Below are positions 6,382 to 14,352 of a stretch of 29,725 bases of DNA, in pieces. A model generated the notes under the pieces. It was not told the origin of the DNA. It made no database searches and worked only from the letters and a program-made list of their open reading frames with translations. The position numbers were made by a program, and so were the translations under genes. The stretch comes from an uncultured Oscillospiraceae bacterium. GTDB lineage: Bacteria; Bacillota; Clostridia; Oscillospirales; Acutalibacteraceae. The stretch lies in the NCBI GenBank assembly GCA_900540865.1, contig UQHH01000028.1, forward strand, positions 1 to 29,725, in the 5' to 3' direction. Numbering within the stretch: position 1 is the first letter of the stretch; each line of letters opens with the position of its first letter.

Positions 6382-8895
6382 TTATTCCGCGGCTTCCGGC
6401 TCAGCCGGCTGTTCATCCTCCGGCGCGCCGGCTTCCCCTTCTTCTGCCGCCGTCTCTTCTTCCTCATGCGGGGCCCTGGCGAGCGTAACGACCTTACTGC
6501 CGTCCTTTACCTTCATAACGACAACGCCCTTGCTCGGCCTTGCGCACAGGCGGATAGAATCGGCCTGAATGCGGATGATAATGCCGTCGTCGGAGATGAT
6601 GATGATATCGTCCTCCAGGTCGACGACCTTAATCGCCGCGACATCGCCGTACTTTTTGACATGGTAGTTGGTAATACCCTTGCCGCCCCTCGTCTGGAGC
6701 CTGTAATCGCTGATTTCAGACAGCCTTCCAAAGCCTGTTTCAGATACGGTGAGCACATACGCGTCCGGCCTCAGGGTCGACATGCCGACCACCTCGTCGC
6801 CGTCGCGCAGCGTAATGGCCTTTACGCCCCTGGCGCCCCTGCCCATGGGCCTGACGTCCGTTTCTTTAAAGCGGATGGCCATACCCTTTTTCGTCGCAAC
6901 AAGCATTTCCGCGCTGCCGTCCGTCATCCTGACCCAGGCAAGCTCGTCGCCCTCGTTGAGCTCCAGCGCAATAATTCCGCCCTTGCGCGTCGTATTGTAG
7001 GCATTGAGTGAAATCCGCTTGACCAGCCCGCAGCGCGTTACCATAATCAGGTATTTGTCCTCGTCGAACTGCGGCACGCGAATCATCGACGTAACCCTTT
7101 CGTCCCCGCTGATTGGCAGCAGGTTTGCAATGTTCATGCCCTTCGCGGTACGGCTGCCCTCCGGGATTTCGTAGCATTTCAGCCGGTAGACACGGCCCCT
7201 GTTCGTAAAGAAGAGCACATAGTCATGGCTGTTTATAATAAACATTTCGCTCGCCGCGTCCTCTTCCCTGCGCGCCATAGCGGAAACGCCCCTTCCGCCC
7301 CGGCGCTGGGTGTGGTACGTATCGACCGATAAGCGTTTGACATAGCCAAAGCTCGTAAGCGTGAGCACACACTCCTCCTGCGGGATAAGGTCTTCAATGT
7401 CGACCTCGCCGCTGACCGTCATAATTTCCGTCCTTCTGGGGTCGGCAAAACGGTTGCGCACGGCAAGCGCCTCGTCCTTGATGATGCCGAGCAGCCTTTC
7501 CTGGTTTGCGAGAATATCCTTGAAATCGGCGATTTTTTCGCCCAGCACGCGCAGCTCTTCCTCTATCTTGCCGCGCTCCATGCCGGTAAGCTGTCCCAGG
7601 CGCATCTGGACGATTGCCTGCGTCTGCACGTCGTCAAGGCCAAACCGCTCAGTCAGGCGCTGCCTCGCTGTAGACGTATCCTTGGAGCTGCGGATGATGG
7701 CGATTACCTCATCGATAAAATCAATGGCGATTTTGAGGCCTTCGAGAATATGCGCGCGTTCCTCGGCCTTGCGCAGGTCGTACACCGTGCGGCGCGTTAC
7801 GACGTCAATCTGGAAATCGATGTAATCCTGAAGCATTTCCCTGAGCGTCAGTACCTTCGGCTCCCCGTTTACAATGGCAAGCATGATGACGCCGAACGTC
7901 ACCTGCATCTGTGAATAGGAATAAAGCTGGTTCAACACGATTTGCGGGGACGCGTCGCGTTTGACGTCGATTTCGATATGCATGCCTTCCCTGTCGGAAT
8001 GGTCCTCTACGTTAGAAATGCCCTCGATGCGCTTATCCTTTACAAGGTTCGCGATGCTCTCCACGAGCCTCGCCTTGTTTACCTGGTAGGGAAGCTCCGT
8101 AACGATAATCTTAAAGCGCCCGTTTTTCTGCTCGACAATCTCCGCGCGCGCGCGGACAATAATTTTGCCCCTGCCGGTCGCGTAGGCGGCACGGATGCCG
8201 CTGCGCCCCATAATCATGGCGCCCGTCGGGAAATCAGGCCCCTGGATATGCTGCATGATGTCCTCAAGCTGCGCCTCCGGGTTATCTATAAGGCAGCACA
8301 TCGCGTCGATGACCTCCCCCATGTTATGCGGGGGAATATTCGTCGCCATACCAACCGCGATACCGCTTGAGCCGTTGACGAGAAGGTTCGGGAATCTTGA
8401 TGGAAGCACGACCGGCTCCTTGAGCCTGTCGTCGAAGTTCGGCATGAAATCGACCGTTTCCTTGTCGATATCTGTGAGCATCTCGACCGCCATTTTGCTC
8501 ATTTTCGCTTCCGTATAGCGGTAAGCCGCAGGCGGGTCGCCGTCGACCGAGCCGAAGTTTCCGTGGCCGTCCACCAGCGCGTAGCGCATGGAAAAGTCCT
8601 GCGCCAGCCTGACGAGCGCGTCGTATACGGACGCGTCGCCATGCGGGTGGTAGCTGCCCAGAACCGCGCCTACGGTATCGGCGCATTTCCTGTATGGCTT
8701 TTCCGGGCCGAGCCCTTTCTCATACATGGTATATAAAATACGTCTATGTACGGGTTTCAGTCCGTCGCGCACGTCCGGCAGGGCGCGCGATACGATAACG
8801 GACATGGAATAGGCCATAAACGAATCCCGCATCTCGTTATTGATGTCGACATCAATCATCCTGGACTGCGGCATAATGATTTCGTTGTTTTCCAA
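6382..8895 (-). CDS. gyrA: DNA gyrase subunit A
   Basis: An 837-residue subunit that breaks and rejoins DNA within the A2B2 gyrase. The catalytic Tyr127 is in the AAYRYTE motif; the GyrA box QRRGGRG is at residues 530-536 and marks a true gyrase rather than topoisomerase IV. A Glu/Ala-rich acidic tail (about 810-837) follows the beta-pinwheel domain. The quinolone region reads HPHGDASVYD (83-92): Ala88 occupies the place of E. coli Ser83, while Asp92 (E. coli Asp87) is kept. The start is TTG at 8895, with AGAGGGTG seven bases upstream; the next in-frame ATG, codon 8, has no ribosome-binding site. It is separated from gyrB by four genes and a likely terminator. Confidence 0.97.
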   Translation of the reverse strand: MENNEIIMPQSRMIDVDINNEMRDSFMAYSMSVIVSRALPDVRDGLKPVHRRILYTMYEKGLGPEKPYRKCADTVGAVLGSYHPHGDASVYDALVRLAQDFSMRYALVDGHGNFGSVDGDPPAAYRYTEAKMSKMAVEMLTDIDKETVDFMPNFDDRLKEPVVLPSRFPNLLVNGSSGIAVGMATNIPPHNMGEVIDAMCCLIDNPEAQLEDIMQHIQGPDFPTGAMIMGRSGIRAAYATGRGKIIVRARAEIVEQKNGRFKIIVTELPYQVNKARLVESIANLVKDKRIEGISNVEDHSDREGMHIEIDVKRDASPQIVLNQLYSYSQMQVTFGVIMLAIVNGEPKVLTLREMLQDYIDFQIDVVTRRTVYDLRKAEERAHILEGLKIAIDFIDEVIAIIRSSKDTSTARQRLTERFGLDDVQTQAIVQMRLGQLTGMERGKIEEELRVLGEKIADFKDILANQERLLGIIKDEALAVRNRFADPRRTEIMTVSGEVDIEDLIPQEECVLTLTSFGYVKRLSVDTYHTQRRGGRGVSAMARREEDAASEMFIINSHDYVLFFTNRGRVYRLKCYEIPEGSRTAKGMNIANLLPISGDERVTSMIRVPQFDEDKYLIMVTRCGLVKRISLNAYNTTRKGGIIALELNEGDELAWVRMTDGSAEMLVATKKGMAIRFKETDVRPMGRGARGVKAITLRDGDEVVGMSTLRPDAYVLTVSETGFGRLSEISDYRLQTRGGKGITNYHVKKYGDVAAIKVVDLEDDIIIISDDGIIIRIQADSIRLCARPSKGVVVMKVKDGSKVVTLARAPHEEEETAAEEGEAGAPEDEQPAEPEAAE

Positions 8896-8948
8896 TGAAA
8901 GACACCCTCTTCTTCTAATTTGTTGCTTCTATGGGGTATTAATTTATG

Positions 8949-8974
8949 AAAACGGCTTTTTATTTGCCGGTTTT
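8949..8974 (-). terminator. terminator-like hairpin over the stop codon of the third YcxB-like gene
   Basis: On the minus strand AAAACCGGC pairs with GCCGTTTT, with one bulged base, and a TTTT end follows (8952-8949). The stop codon of the gene above lies in the loop. If active it would uncouple gyrA from the gyrB side of the cluster; gyrA would then need its own promoter in 8896-8948, which I cannot point to. Confidence 0.45.
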
Positions 8975-9502
8975 TACGTATTGACCCTCCGGCAGGGATT
9001 GCTCAAACGCCTGCCGTACCTCGCTGATTTCCTGCTGCGTCAGCGCACGCTTTGGAATCGAAAAGCACCGTTCGCTGCTGATATAGACAATAAACAAAAG
9101 GGGAGCTTCTATGCATTTCCACACGTCCTGCGGCCTTGCGGAAAGACGGCATTTATCCGTTTCAATCCGAAACTGTTCACCATCCATGCAAAAGGACATG
9201 GAGAGCATACGATTGGCCTGTTCCCTGTAATGCTTTCTGGCGCGCCGTTTTGTAAAAAAGCGCAATACAAAAAAATCGTAAAATACAGCGACAAAAGCTC
9301 CAACCACTACGCATAATATTCCCTGTATCATAAACCTGCCCATATAAAAATCGGCAATGCCGGGAGTTATTAGATAAAGCCCTAAAATGTAACAAAGAAA
9401 CGCATACTCCCAGCGGCGGTTATCAAGCGCGAGAATCCCCTGCATTTCTACCGTTTCTTCCTCACTCAGGAGAAAGCTTGTCTTTACCTCATTCAATATC
9501 AT
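8960..9502 (-). CDS. YcxB-like membrane protein, third copy
   Basis: A 180-residue protein with two adjacent membrane segments (about 34-52 and 58-80) and a cytoplasmic C-terminal domain ending with the FSIPKRAL motif (147-154). The F.IPkra pattern after a beta-rich stretch is what I know from the YcxB-like family (PF14317), whose function is unknown. AGGAGG at 9509-9514 fixes the ATG. It lies 14 bases after the previous YcxB-like gene in the same transcript. It shares layout but little residue identity by eye with the other two copies, so these look like old duplicates. Confidence 0.65.
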   Translation of the reverse strand: MILNEVKTSFLLSEEETVEMQGILALDNRRWEYAFLCYILGLYLITPGIADFYMGRFMIQGILCVVVGAFVAVFYDFFVLRFFTKRRARKHYREQANRMLSMSFCMDGEQFRIETDKCRLSARPQDVWKCIEAPLLFIVYISSERCFSIPKRALTQQEISEVRQAFEQSLPEGQYVKTGK

Positions 9503-9516
9503 GAGAAGCCTCCTCC

Positions 9517-10086
9517 CTATTCAACCGCTTTATACTGAGCTACATAAACACTGTGCAGATACTCCCTGAGCGTGATAAGCTCATTTTCTGTCATCCAGTC
9601 CTTCATGATTGTAAAAATAATGCCGTCTTTTCTTTTGAGCAAAATCATTTGCCTGCTTTCCAGGCACCTATCAATATCGGTTCTTGCGATTTTTATATAT
9701 TCTTTTTCATTTTCCCATTCAAAATATTCCTTATAAAAGCGGAGCGTATTGGGACAACGTAAGTATTCGCTGGATTCATACGCGGTTTTTATCCGCTTTT
9801 CATCTGCATTCGGAAAAAAGACCAGCAGCATGAGAATAAATAACATAAGAAAAATTGGTACCAATATATGCTGGTAATTGAAATCCGACGGACTGCTTAT
9901 CAATGCGGCAGCTGTGGAAACCAACTGAATTGCGAAAAGCACACAACAGACGATGCCCAGCCTGCGCCGCGCCCTTCCTCTAAAAAAATAGGCGGCCGCA
10001 TAGCTTCCCGATAGATAAAATTCTTCTTCTGTAAGCTTTTTCCCTTCCAGCACCAGAAAAGGCTTGCTAATATCCTCAATATACAT
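9517..10086 (-). CDS. YcxB-like membrane protein, second copy
   Basis: A 189-residue protein with two close membrane segments (about 42-64 and 72-92), then a soluble domain whose strands (YKEYFEWENEKEYIKIA, 118-134; QMILLKRKDGIIFTIMKDW, 146-164) follow the YcxB-like pattern of a PH-like fold; the IPK motif of its relatives is replaced by IMKDW. The ATG at 10086 has GAGGGC six bases upstream, overlapping the stop of the thioesterase gene, so it is translated from the same message. The function is unknown. Confidence 0.55.
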   Translation of the reverse strand: MYIEDISKPFLVLEGKKLTEEEFYLSGSYAAAYFFRGRARRRLGIVCCVLFAIQLVSTAAALISSPSDFNYQHILVPIFLMLFILMLLVFFPNADEKRIKTAYESSEYLRCPNTLRFYKEYFEWENEKEYIKIARTDIDRCLESRQMILLKRKDGIIFTIMKDWMTENELITLREYLHSVYVAQYKAVE

Positions 10087-10089
10087 CTG

Positions 10090-10509
10090 TCAGCCCTCAA
10101 TTGCGTTTCGGATGGCTTCAAACATCACCGGCATTTCCCTTTTCATGCTGACGGGACGGAAGGTTTTCGCGCTTACAAAGCCGTGCTGCGTGCTGCCCAG
10201 CGCGAGCAGCTTGCCGTCGCTATCCCGTTTGACGCTGTATTCAAATACAATGCGCGCCGCCGTAATCTTGCTCACACGGGTTTCCACCGTCAGCTCGTCC
10301 TCGTAGTATGCGGGCAGGTAATATTTGCAGTTTAGCTCTGTCAGCGGAGTCATTATACCTTTTTCCTCCATAACGGAATAAGGCATTCCCGCCTGTTTAA
10401 TAAAGTCGGTCCGGCCGATTTCAAACCAGATGGGATAGGCCGAATGATGGACGATTCCCATTTTGTCTGTCTCGGCGTACCGTACCGTAATACTGCTTTC
10501 CGTCTTCAT
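10090..10509 (-). CDS. acyl-CoA thioesterase, YbgC/FadM-type hotdog fold
   Basis: A 139-residue single-domain 4HBT hotdog protein expected to hydrolyse acyl-CoA thioesters in the cytoplasm as a homotetramer. The N-terminal motif RYAETDKMGIVHHSAYPIW (10-28) carries the catalytic Asp15 (Y.ETD) and the conserved G.V.H element. I prefer the ATG at 10509; an upstream GTG (10518) adds three residues, and the GGTGG lying between them fits the ATG better. It sits between YcxB-like genes with gaps of 3 and 38 bases. A link to membrane lipid handling is plausible only from context, and the chain-length preference cannot be told from sequence. Confidence 0.85.
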   Translation of the reverse strand: MKTESSITVRYAETDKMGIVHHSAYPIWFEIGRTDFIKQAGMPYSVMEEKGIMTPLTELNCKYYLPAYYEDELTVETRVSKITAARIVFEYSVKRDSDGKLLALGSTQHGFVSAKTFRPVSMKREMPVMFEAIRNAIEG

Positions 10510-10547
10510 ATTGACCACCGGCGTTTCATTAAATTCAGTAAAAACCC

Positions 10548-11132
10548 TTACTTCTCAAAAGGCAGCGTTCCATTCTTCACAATACTCCTGATTTTTGTAA
10601 GCTTTCCTTCAGATACCGCACGTTCGGGAATCGCAAACAACTGCCCGTTTTCCGTGTGGAAAATCATCAGGTTTCCTTTCAGCGAAAGCCTGCTCGTCTT
10701 GTCGAGCGGGATTTCCCATGTGGAATGCTCCCCTGTAATTTCTATCATATCTTCCCGGACCTTCGCGCGGATAATATTTCCCTTTGCGTTTTCCTTTGCA
10801 AGCCTTTTAAGCTGTACATAGGGAACAATCCAGATTGCCGCGATGACCAGCAGGCAAATGACAGAAAAAATCAGCCAGTTGTAATTTTGTCCAAACACAT
10901 AGGAAATAAAGAAGCCCACCGCCGCAATTGCCATTAAAACGGTATAAAGCGCCGCCCGTTTTCCGCTGGTTTTAAAAATTCCCGCGTTTTGGAGGCAAAT
11001 ATACGCTTCGTCTACCGTCAGGGAGAATGCCAGCTCTTCACAAAACGGTTCATCTTCCCCATAAGAGGCGCTTTCCCGCCGCGTTGCTTCCGCCTGCCGC
11101 CCACTGTCGAATTCAGGTTCATAATCATTCAC
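10548..11132 (-). CDS. YcxB-like membrane protein, first copy
   Basis: A 194-residue protein. An acidic N-terminal tail of about 55 residues precedes two membrane segments (roughly 60-78 and 85-105) and a C-terminal domain with WEIPLDKTSRLSLKGNLMIF and LFAIPERAV, the clearest YcxB-family signature of the three copies. I chose GTG at 11132, eight bases after AGGAGG (11141-11146); the GTG at 11141 overlaps that site. It starts 37 bases downstream of gyrB and is probably co-transcribed with it. The function is unknown. Confidence 0.65.
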   Translation of the reverse strand: MNDYEPEFDSGRQAEATRRESASYGEDEPFCEELAFSLTVDEAYICLQNAGIFKTSGKRAALYTVLMAIAAVGFFISYVFGQNYNWLIFSVICLLVIAAIWIVPYVQLKRLAKENAKGNIIRAKVREDMIEITGEHSTWEIPLDKTSRLSLKGNLMIFHTENGQLFAIPERAVSEGKLTKIRSIVKNGTLPFEK

Positions 11133-11168
11133 GGCCGTCACCTCCTGACAAAAGATTTCATTAATTAT

Positions 11169-13115
11169 TTAAATATCGAGATTCTGCACATACTTTGCGT
11201 GCTTCTCGATAAAGTCTCTTCTGGGCTCTACCTTGTCGCCCATCAGTATCGTAAAGATTTCATCCGCCTTTTCCGCGTCGGAAAGTTCTACGCGCAGCAT
11301 TGTCCTGGATTCAGGGTTCATCGTCGTCTCCCAGAGCTGCTCAGAGTCCATCTCGCCAAGGCCCTTATACCGCTGAATATCGGATTTTCCTTCAATGGTA
11401 GCCAATATCGCGTCGCGCTCCTCGTCCGAGTAAGCATACAGGTGCTCTTTTCCCTTAGTTACCCTGTAAAGGGGCGGCTGCGCGATATAAACATGGCCTT
11501 CATCCACGAGCGGCCTCATAAAACGGAAGAAAAACGTAAGCAGCAGCGTGCGGATATGCGAGCCGTCGACGTCGGCATCGGCCATAATGATAACCTTGCC
11601 GTAGCGCAGCTTCGTCAAATCGAATTCATCCCCGATGCCGCAGCCGAGCGCCGTTATAACGGGCATCAGCTTATCGTTACCGTATACCTTGTCGAGCCTT
11701 GCCTTTTCCACATTGAGCATTTTTCCCCAGAGCGGCAGGATTGCCTGGAACCGCCTGTCTCTTCCGCCCTTAGCGGAGCCTCCTGCGGAATCACCCTCGA
11801 CGATATAGATTTCTGTCTCTTCGGGGTCCCTGGACTGGCAGTCGGCAAGCTTTCCGGGCAGCGCCGCCGATTCCATGGCGGATTTTCTTCTGACAAGGTC
11901 CTTCGCCTTTCTTGCCGCCTCGCGCGCGCGGGACGCGGCGAGCGCCTTTTCAAAGATGGCCTTTGCCGTCGCGGGGTTTTCCTCCAGGAACGTTTTCAGC
12001 TTGTCGCTGACGAGCTTATCGACAATCGTCCTGATTTCCGTATTGCCGAGCTTTGCCTTCGTCTGCCCTTCAAACTGGGCTTCCTTGAGCTTCACGCTGA
12101 TGATTGCCGTCAGCCCCTCGCGCACGTCCTCTCCGCTCAGGCTTTTATCGTTGTCCTTTAAAATATTGAACTTTCTCGCGTAATCGTTCATCACCCTGGT
12201 CAGCGCCCGCTTGAAGCCTTCCTCATGCGTTCCGCCGTCCGTCGTGTGAATGTTGTTTGCAAAGGATAAAAGACATTCGTTATAGCTTTCGTTATACTGC
12301 ATCGCGATTTCTACCGCGGAGGTATCGTCCGGCGCGCTTGCGGAGAAATATATGACCTCCGGATGCACCAAATCGAGCGATTTTTTCTTATGGATATACT
12401 CCACGAAGCTTGCGACGCCGCCCTCATAGAGGAAATTATCCTGCTTGATGTCGTCACAGTCGCGCTCGTCGCGCAGCTCAATATGTATGCCCGCGTTCAA
12501 AAACGCCTGCTCGCGAAGGCGCGTTTCAAGCACCTCAAAATCATAAGCGTCCGTCTCGGAAAAAATTTCGGGGTCGGCCTTAAAGACAACCTCTGTCCCC
12601 TTGGTTTCTCCCTTGCCGATAACCTCCAGGTCGGTAACGATTTGCCCGCGCTCATAGCGCTGGAAATAGATATTTTCACCGTCGCAGACCTTTACCTCCA
12701 GCCATTCGGACAGGGCGTTGACGACGGACGCGCCGACGCCGTGCAGGCCGCCCGACACCTTATATCCGCCGCCGCCGAACTTGCCGCCCGCGTGCAGAAC
12801 GGTAAATACGACCGTGACAGCCGGAATACCCATTTTCTGGTTGATGCCGACGGGAATACCGCGTCCGTTGTCGTATACGCGGATAATATTGCCCGGCAGG
12901 ATGCTGACGTCGATTTTCGTACAGTAGCCCGCAAGCGCCTCGTCGATTGCGTTGTCCACAATCTCATAAACCAGATGATGCAGGCCGCGCGGCCCGGTTG
13001 AACCGATATACATGCCCGGACGTTTTCTTACAGCCTCCAGGCCTTCCAGCACCTGTATTTCGTCGGCACCGTATTCACTGTCGGTTTTTGTAATTTCTAA
13101 ATTATTATTATCCAA
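11169..13115 (-). CDS. gyrB: DNA gyrase subunit B
   Basis: A 648-residue ATPase subunit of gyrase. The GHKL ATP site shows EIVDNAIDEA (51-60), DNGRGIP (82-88) and GGLHGVG (122-128). The Toprim domain shows EGDSAGGSA (440-448) with Glu440 and the metal-binding DxDxD at 513-517. The length suits a gram-positive GyrB without the E. coli insertion. PLWGKMLNVEKA (461-472) puts Trp463 where E. coli has Lys447 and B. subtilis Arg. The start is TTG at 13115, nine bases after AGGAGG (13125-13130); the TTG at 13124 directly abuts that site. Gene order remB, two small genes, gyrB differs from the B. subtilis remB-gyrB junction. Confidence 0.97.
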   Translation of the reverse strand: MDNNNLEITKTDSEYGADEIQVLEGLEAVRKRPGMYIGSTGPRGLHHLVYEIVDNAIDEALAGYCTKIDVSILPGNIIRVYDNGRGIPVGINQKMGIPAVTVVFTVLHAGGKFGGGGYKVSGGLHGVGASVVNALSEWLEVKVCDGENIYFQRYERGQIVTDLEVIGKGETKGTEVVFKADPEIFSETDAYDFEVLETRLREQAFLNAGIHIELRDERDCDDIKQDNFLYEGGVASFVEYIHKKKSLDLVHPEVIYFSASAPDDTSAVEIAMQYNESYNECLLSFANNIHTTDGGTHEEGFKRALTRVMNDYARKFNILKDNDKSLSGEDVREGLTAIISVKLKEAQFEGQTKAKLGNTEIRTIVDKLVSDKLKTFLEENPATAKAIFEKALAASRAREAARKAKDLVRRKSAMESAALPGKLADCQSRDPEETEIYIVEGDSAGGSAKGGRDRRFQAILPLWGKMLNVEKARLDKVYGNDKLMPVITALGCGIGDEFDLTKLRYGKVIIMADADVDGSHIRTLLLTFFFRFMRPLVDEGHVYIAQPPLYRVTKGKEHLYAYSDEERDAILATIEGKSDIQRYKGLGEMDSEQLWETTMNPESRTMLRVELSDAEKADEIFTILMGDKVEPRRDFIEKHAKYVQNLDI

Positions 13116-13154
13116 AGGAAACAACCTCCTCTAATCATGCAACAAAAATAACGC

Positions 13155-13463
13155 TTATTTTTTCTCCAGCTTTTTATAACGCACGGTATATGGAAACATT
13201 GGAATGGTAAACGCTAAAAGCACGGCGGTAACACCAAGACAAACCCAAATCGTTATATTTTCAAACAGATTGAGGCAAACCAGGTTGACCGCCACCAATA
13301 CCACTGCGGCTGCAAGCAGCAGCAGCGCACGGCCTTTTTTATAGGATACCTTGAATTTCTTCCCGCAGTTATGGCAGTTCATTTCTTCCTTATGCGTGTT
13401 TTCCCTGACCTGCTTATAGTGGTAAACCGCGTTGCAGTACGGGCACAGCGGAAGCTTTAACAT
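13155..13463 (-). CDS. small zinc-ribbon membrane protein
   Basis: A 102-residue protein. CPYC (7-10) and CHNC (30-33) form a CxxC-19-CxxC zinc ribbon, followed by two membrane segments (about 44-65 and 70-92) and a basic end (YKKLEKK). It resembles the CXXC-20-CXXC class of small clostridial proteins. The upstream ribosome-binding site is weak (GGGGTG, 13475-13480). It follows a longer relative by 19 bases, which suggests a tandem pair. The function is unknown. Confidence 0.7.
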   Translation of the reverse strand: MLKLPLCPYCNAVYHYKQVRENTHKEEMNCHNCGKKFKVSYKKGRALLLLAAAVVLVAVNLVCLNLFENITIWVCLGVTAVLLAFTIPMFPYTVRYKKLEKK

Positions 13464-13482
13464 TCTCTTACACACCCCAGTT

Positions 13483-14016
13483 TTACTTTTTAATTCCGCT
13501 GGAAAACTCAGAGATATCCAGGTAATCCTCCCCCGCGGCATTTCCTTCCTTTACAGCGGGAATTACCCTCGTAGACCCGCCGTCTATATCGTCGTCGATT
13601 AATAAAATTTCACCGCTGACCTGCGAAACGTTCGGCAGTATCTTAGTCGAGCCGCTCGCTGGCGTAGGAGCATAAAACCCACCGGCCTTTTTTTCTTTTT
13701 CCTGCTTGGCTGAAGAAGAAGTTTTAAGCGGAACCAGCCGGTAAAAAACCGGCGTACAGACATAAAATACGAGGAAGGGCAGAAATACCCAAAGCATCCC
13801 CCACAGATTGGTATAGTCCCCCAGAACCAGCCAAACCGTCAAAATAACAGCCGATACGGCGACTGCCGCAATAATCGCTGCGCGCAGCGCCTTTATAAAA
13901 TATATCGTCGAATTTCTTCCGCACTTTTTACAGGTATGCTCTCCTTTATCCTTTTCCATGATTGCGGTCAGATAAGATACCTTCTGTCCGCAGTAAGGGC
14001 ATTTTTTTGCTTTCAT
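13483..14016 (-). CDS. zinc-ribbon membrane protein with acidic C-terminal tail
   Basis: A 177-residue protein with CPYC (6-9) and CKKC (29-32), two membrane segments (about 45-66 and 72-93), then a flexible region with a run of Ser/Lys and an acidic segment LLIDDDIDGG before DYLDISEFSSG near the end. The N-terminal half matches its downstream neighbour in layout. The start is uncertain: ATG at 14016 begins MKAKKCPYC as usual for such ribbons; GTG at 14058 has a better ribosome-binding site (AGAGAGG, 14064-14070) and would add 14 residues. Two DnaA-box-like sites flank that region. The function is unknown. Confidence 0.7.
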   Translation of the reverse strand: MKAKKCPYCGQKVSYLTAIMEKDKGEHTCKKCGRNSTIYFIKALRAAIIAAVAVSAVILTVWLVLGDYTNLWGMLWVFLPFLVFYVCTPVFYRLVPLKTSSSAKQEKEKKAGGFYAPTPASGSTKILPNVSQVSGEILLIDDDIDGGSTRVIPAVKEGNAAGEDYLDISEFSSGIKK

Positions 14017-14050
14017 ATCCCGTCCCTGGCCTTTCCTGATAAAATCTAAG

Positions 14051-14083
14051 TTTTCCACATAACCTCTCTTATACTGTGGAAAG
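14051..14083. promoter_or_regulatory. inverted pair of DnaA-box-like sites / leader hairpin
   Basis: TTTTCCACA (14051-14059) and TGTGGAAAG (14075-14083) are convergent copies of the box type used in the origin here, 15 bases apart. They share an 8-bp perfect inverted repeat (TTTCCACA/TGTGGAAA). On the minus-strand mRNA the repeat would also fold as a stem with AGAGAGG in its loop. It lies between remB and the zinc-ribbon genes, upstream of gyrB. DnaA binding is inference. Confidence 0.5.
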
Positions 14084-14084
14084 C

Positions 14085-14348
14085 TTATTCCGGAAGAATT
14101 TTTCTTCTCTTTAAGAGTGTTGCCGTTGAAAGCTGGCTGATATACACAGAACTCTTCTTTTTTTTGTTATTTTTACATAAAATAAAGGATTTGGGCAGCT
14201 CATATGTTACATTGACGACGCTACCGCCCTTTTCACATTTTGTCAAAAAATTCCTCGTATGCTTTGATACCGTCGTAATATCGAGGTCAAAAATCCCTAT
14301 AATATCCTTTGTCCTGACTACCGTATCCTGTCCAAGATGCAGATACAT
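14085..14348 (-). CDS. remB: RemB-type extracellular matrix regulator (DUF370)
   Basis: An 87-residue DUF370 protein. The N-terminal MYLHLGQDTVVRTKDIIGIF and the VYISQLSTATLLKRR end (68-82) are family hallmarks. RemB (YaaB) of B. subtilis lies at the same place after recF; its relative RemA binds DNA and controls biofilm matrix genes, while RemB's own role is less clear. It is five bases after recF, with AGGGTGA overlapping the recF stop, so it belongs to the dnaA-dnaN-recF transcript. Confidence 0.88.
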   Translation of the reverse strand: MYLHLGQDTVVRTKDIIGIFDLDITTVSKHTRNFLTKCEKGGSVVNVTYELPKSFILCKNNKKKKSSVYISQLSTATLLKRRKILPE

Positions 14349-14352
14349 CGCT

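Noticed and set aside
6466..8518. Several + strand frames opposite gyrA
   Set aside because: They are antisense shadows of gyrA caused by its codon bias; none has a good start or a known fold.
8840..9316. A 158-codon + strand frame opposite gyrA and the third YcxB-like gene
   Set aside because: It spans two real genes and their terminator on the other strand, and no motif is seen.
10989..12161. A 390-codon + strand frame across gyrB and the region before it
   Set aside because: It is the complement of real coding sequence (gyrB and the first YcxB-like gene) and carries no recognisable motif.
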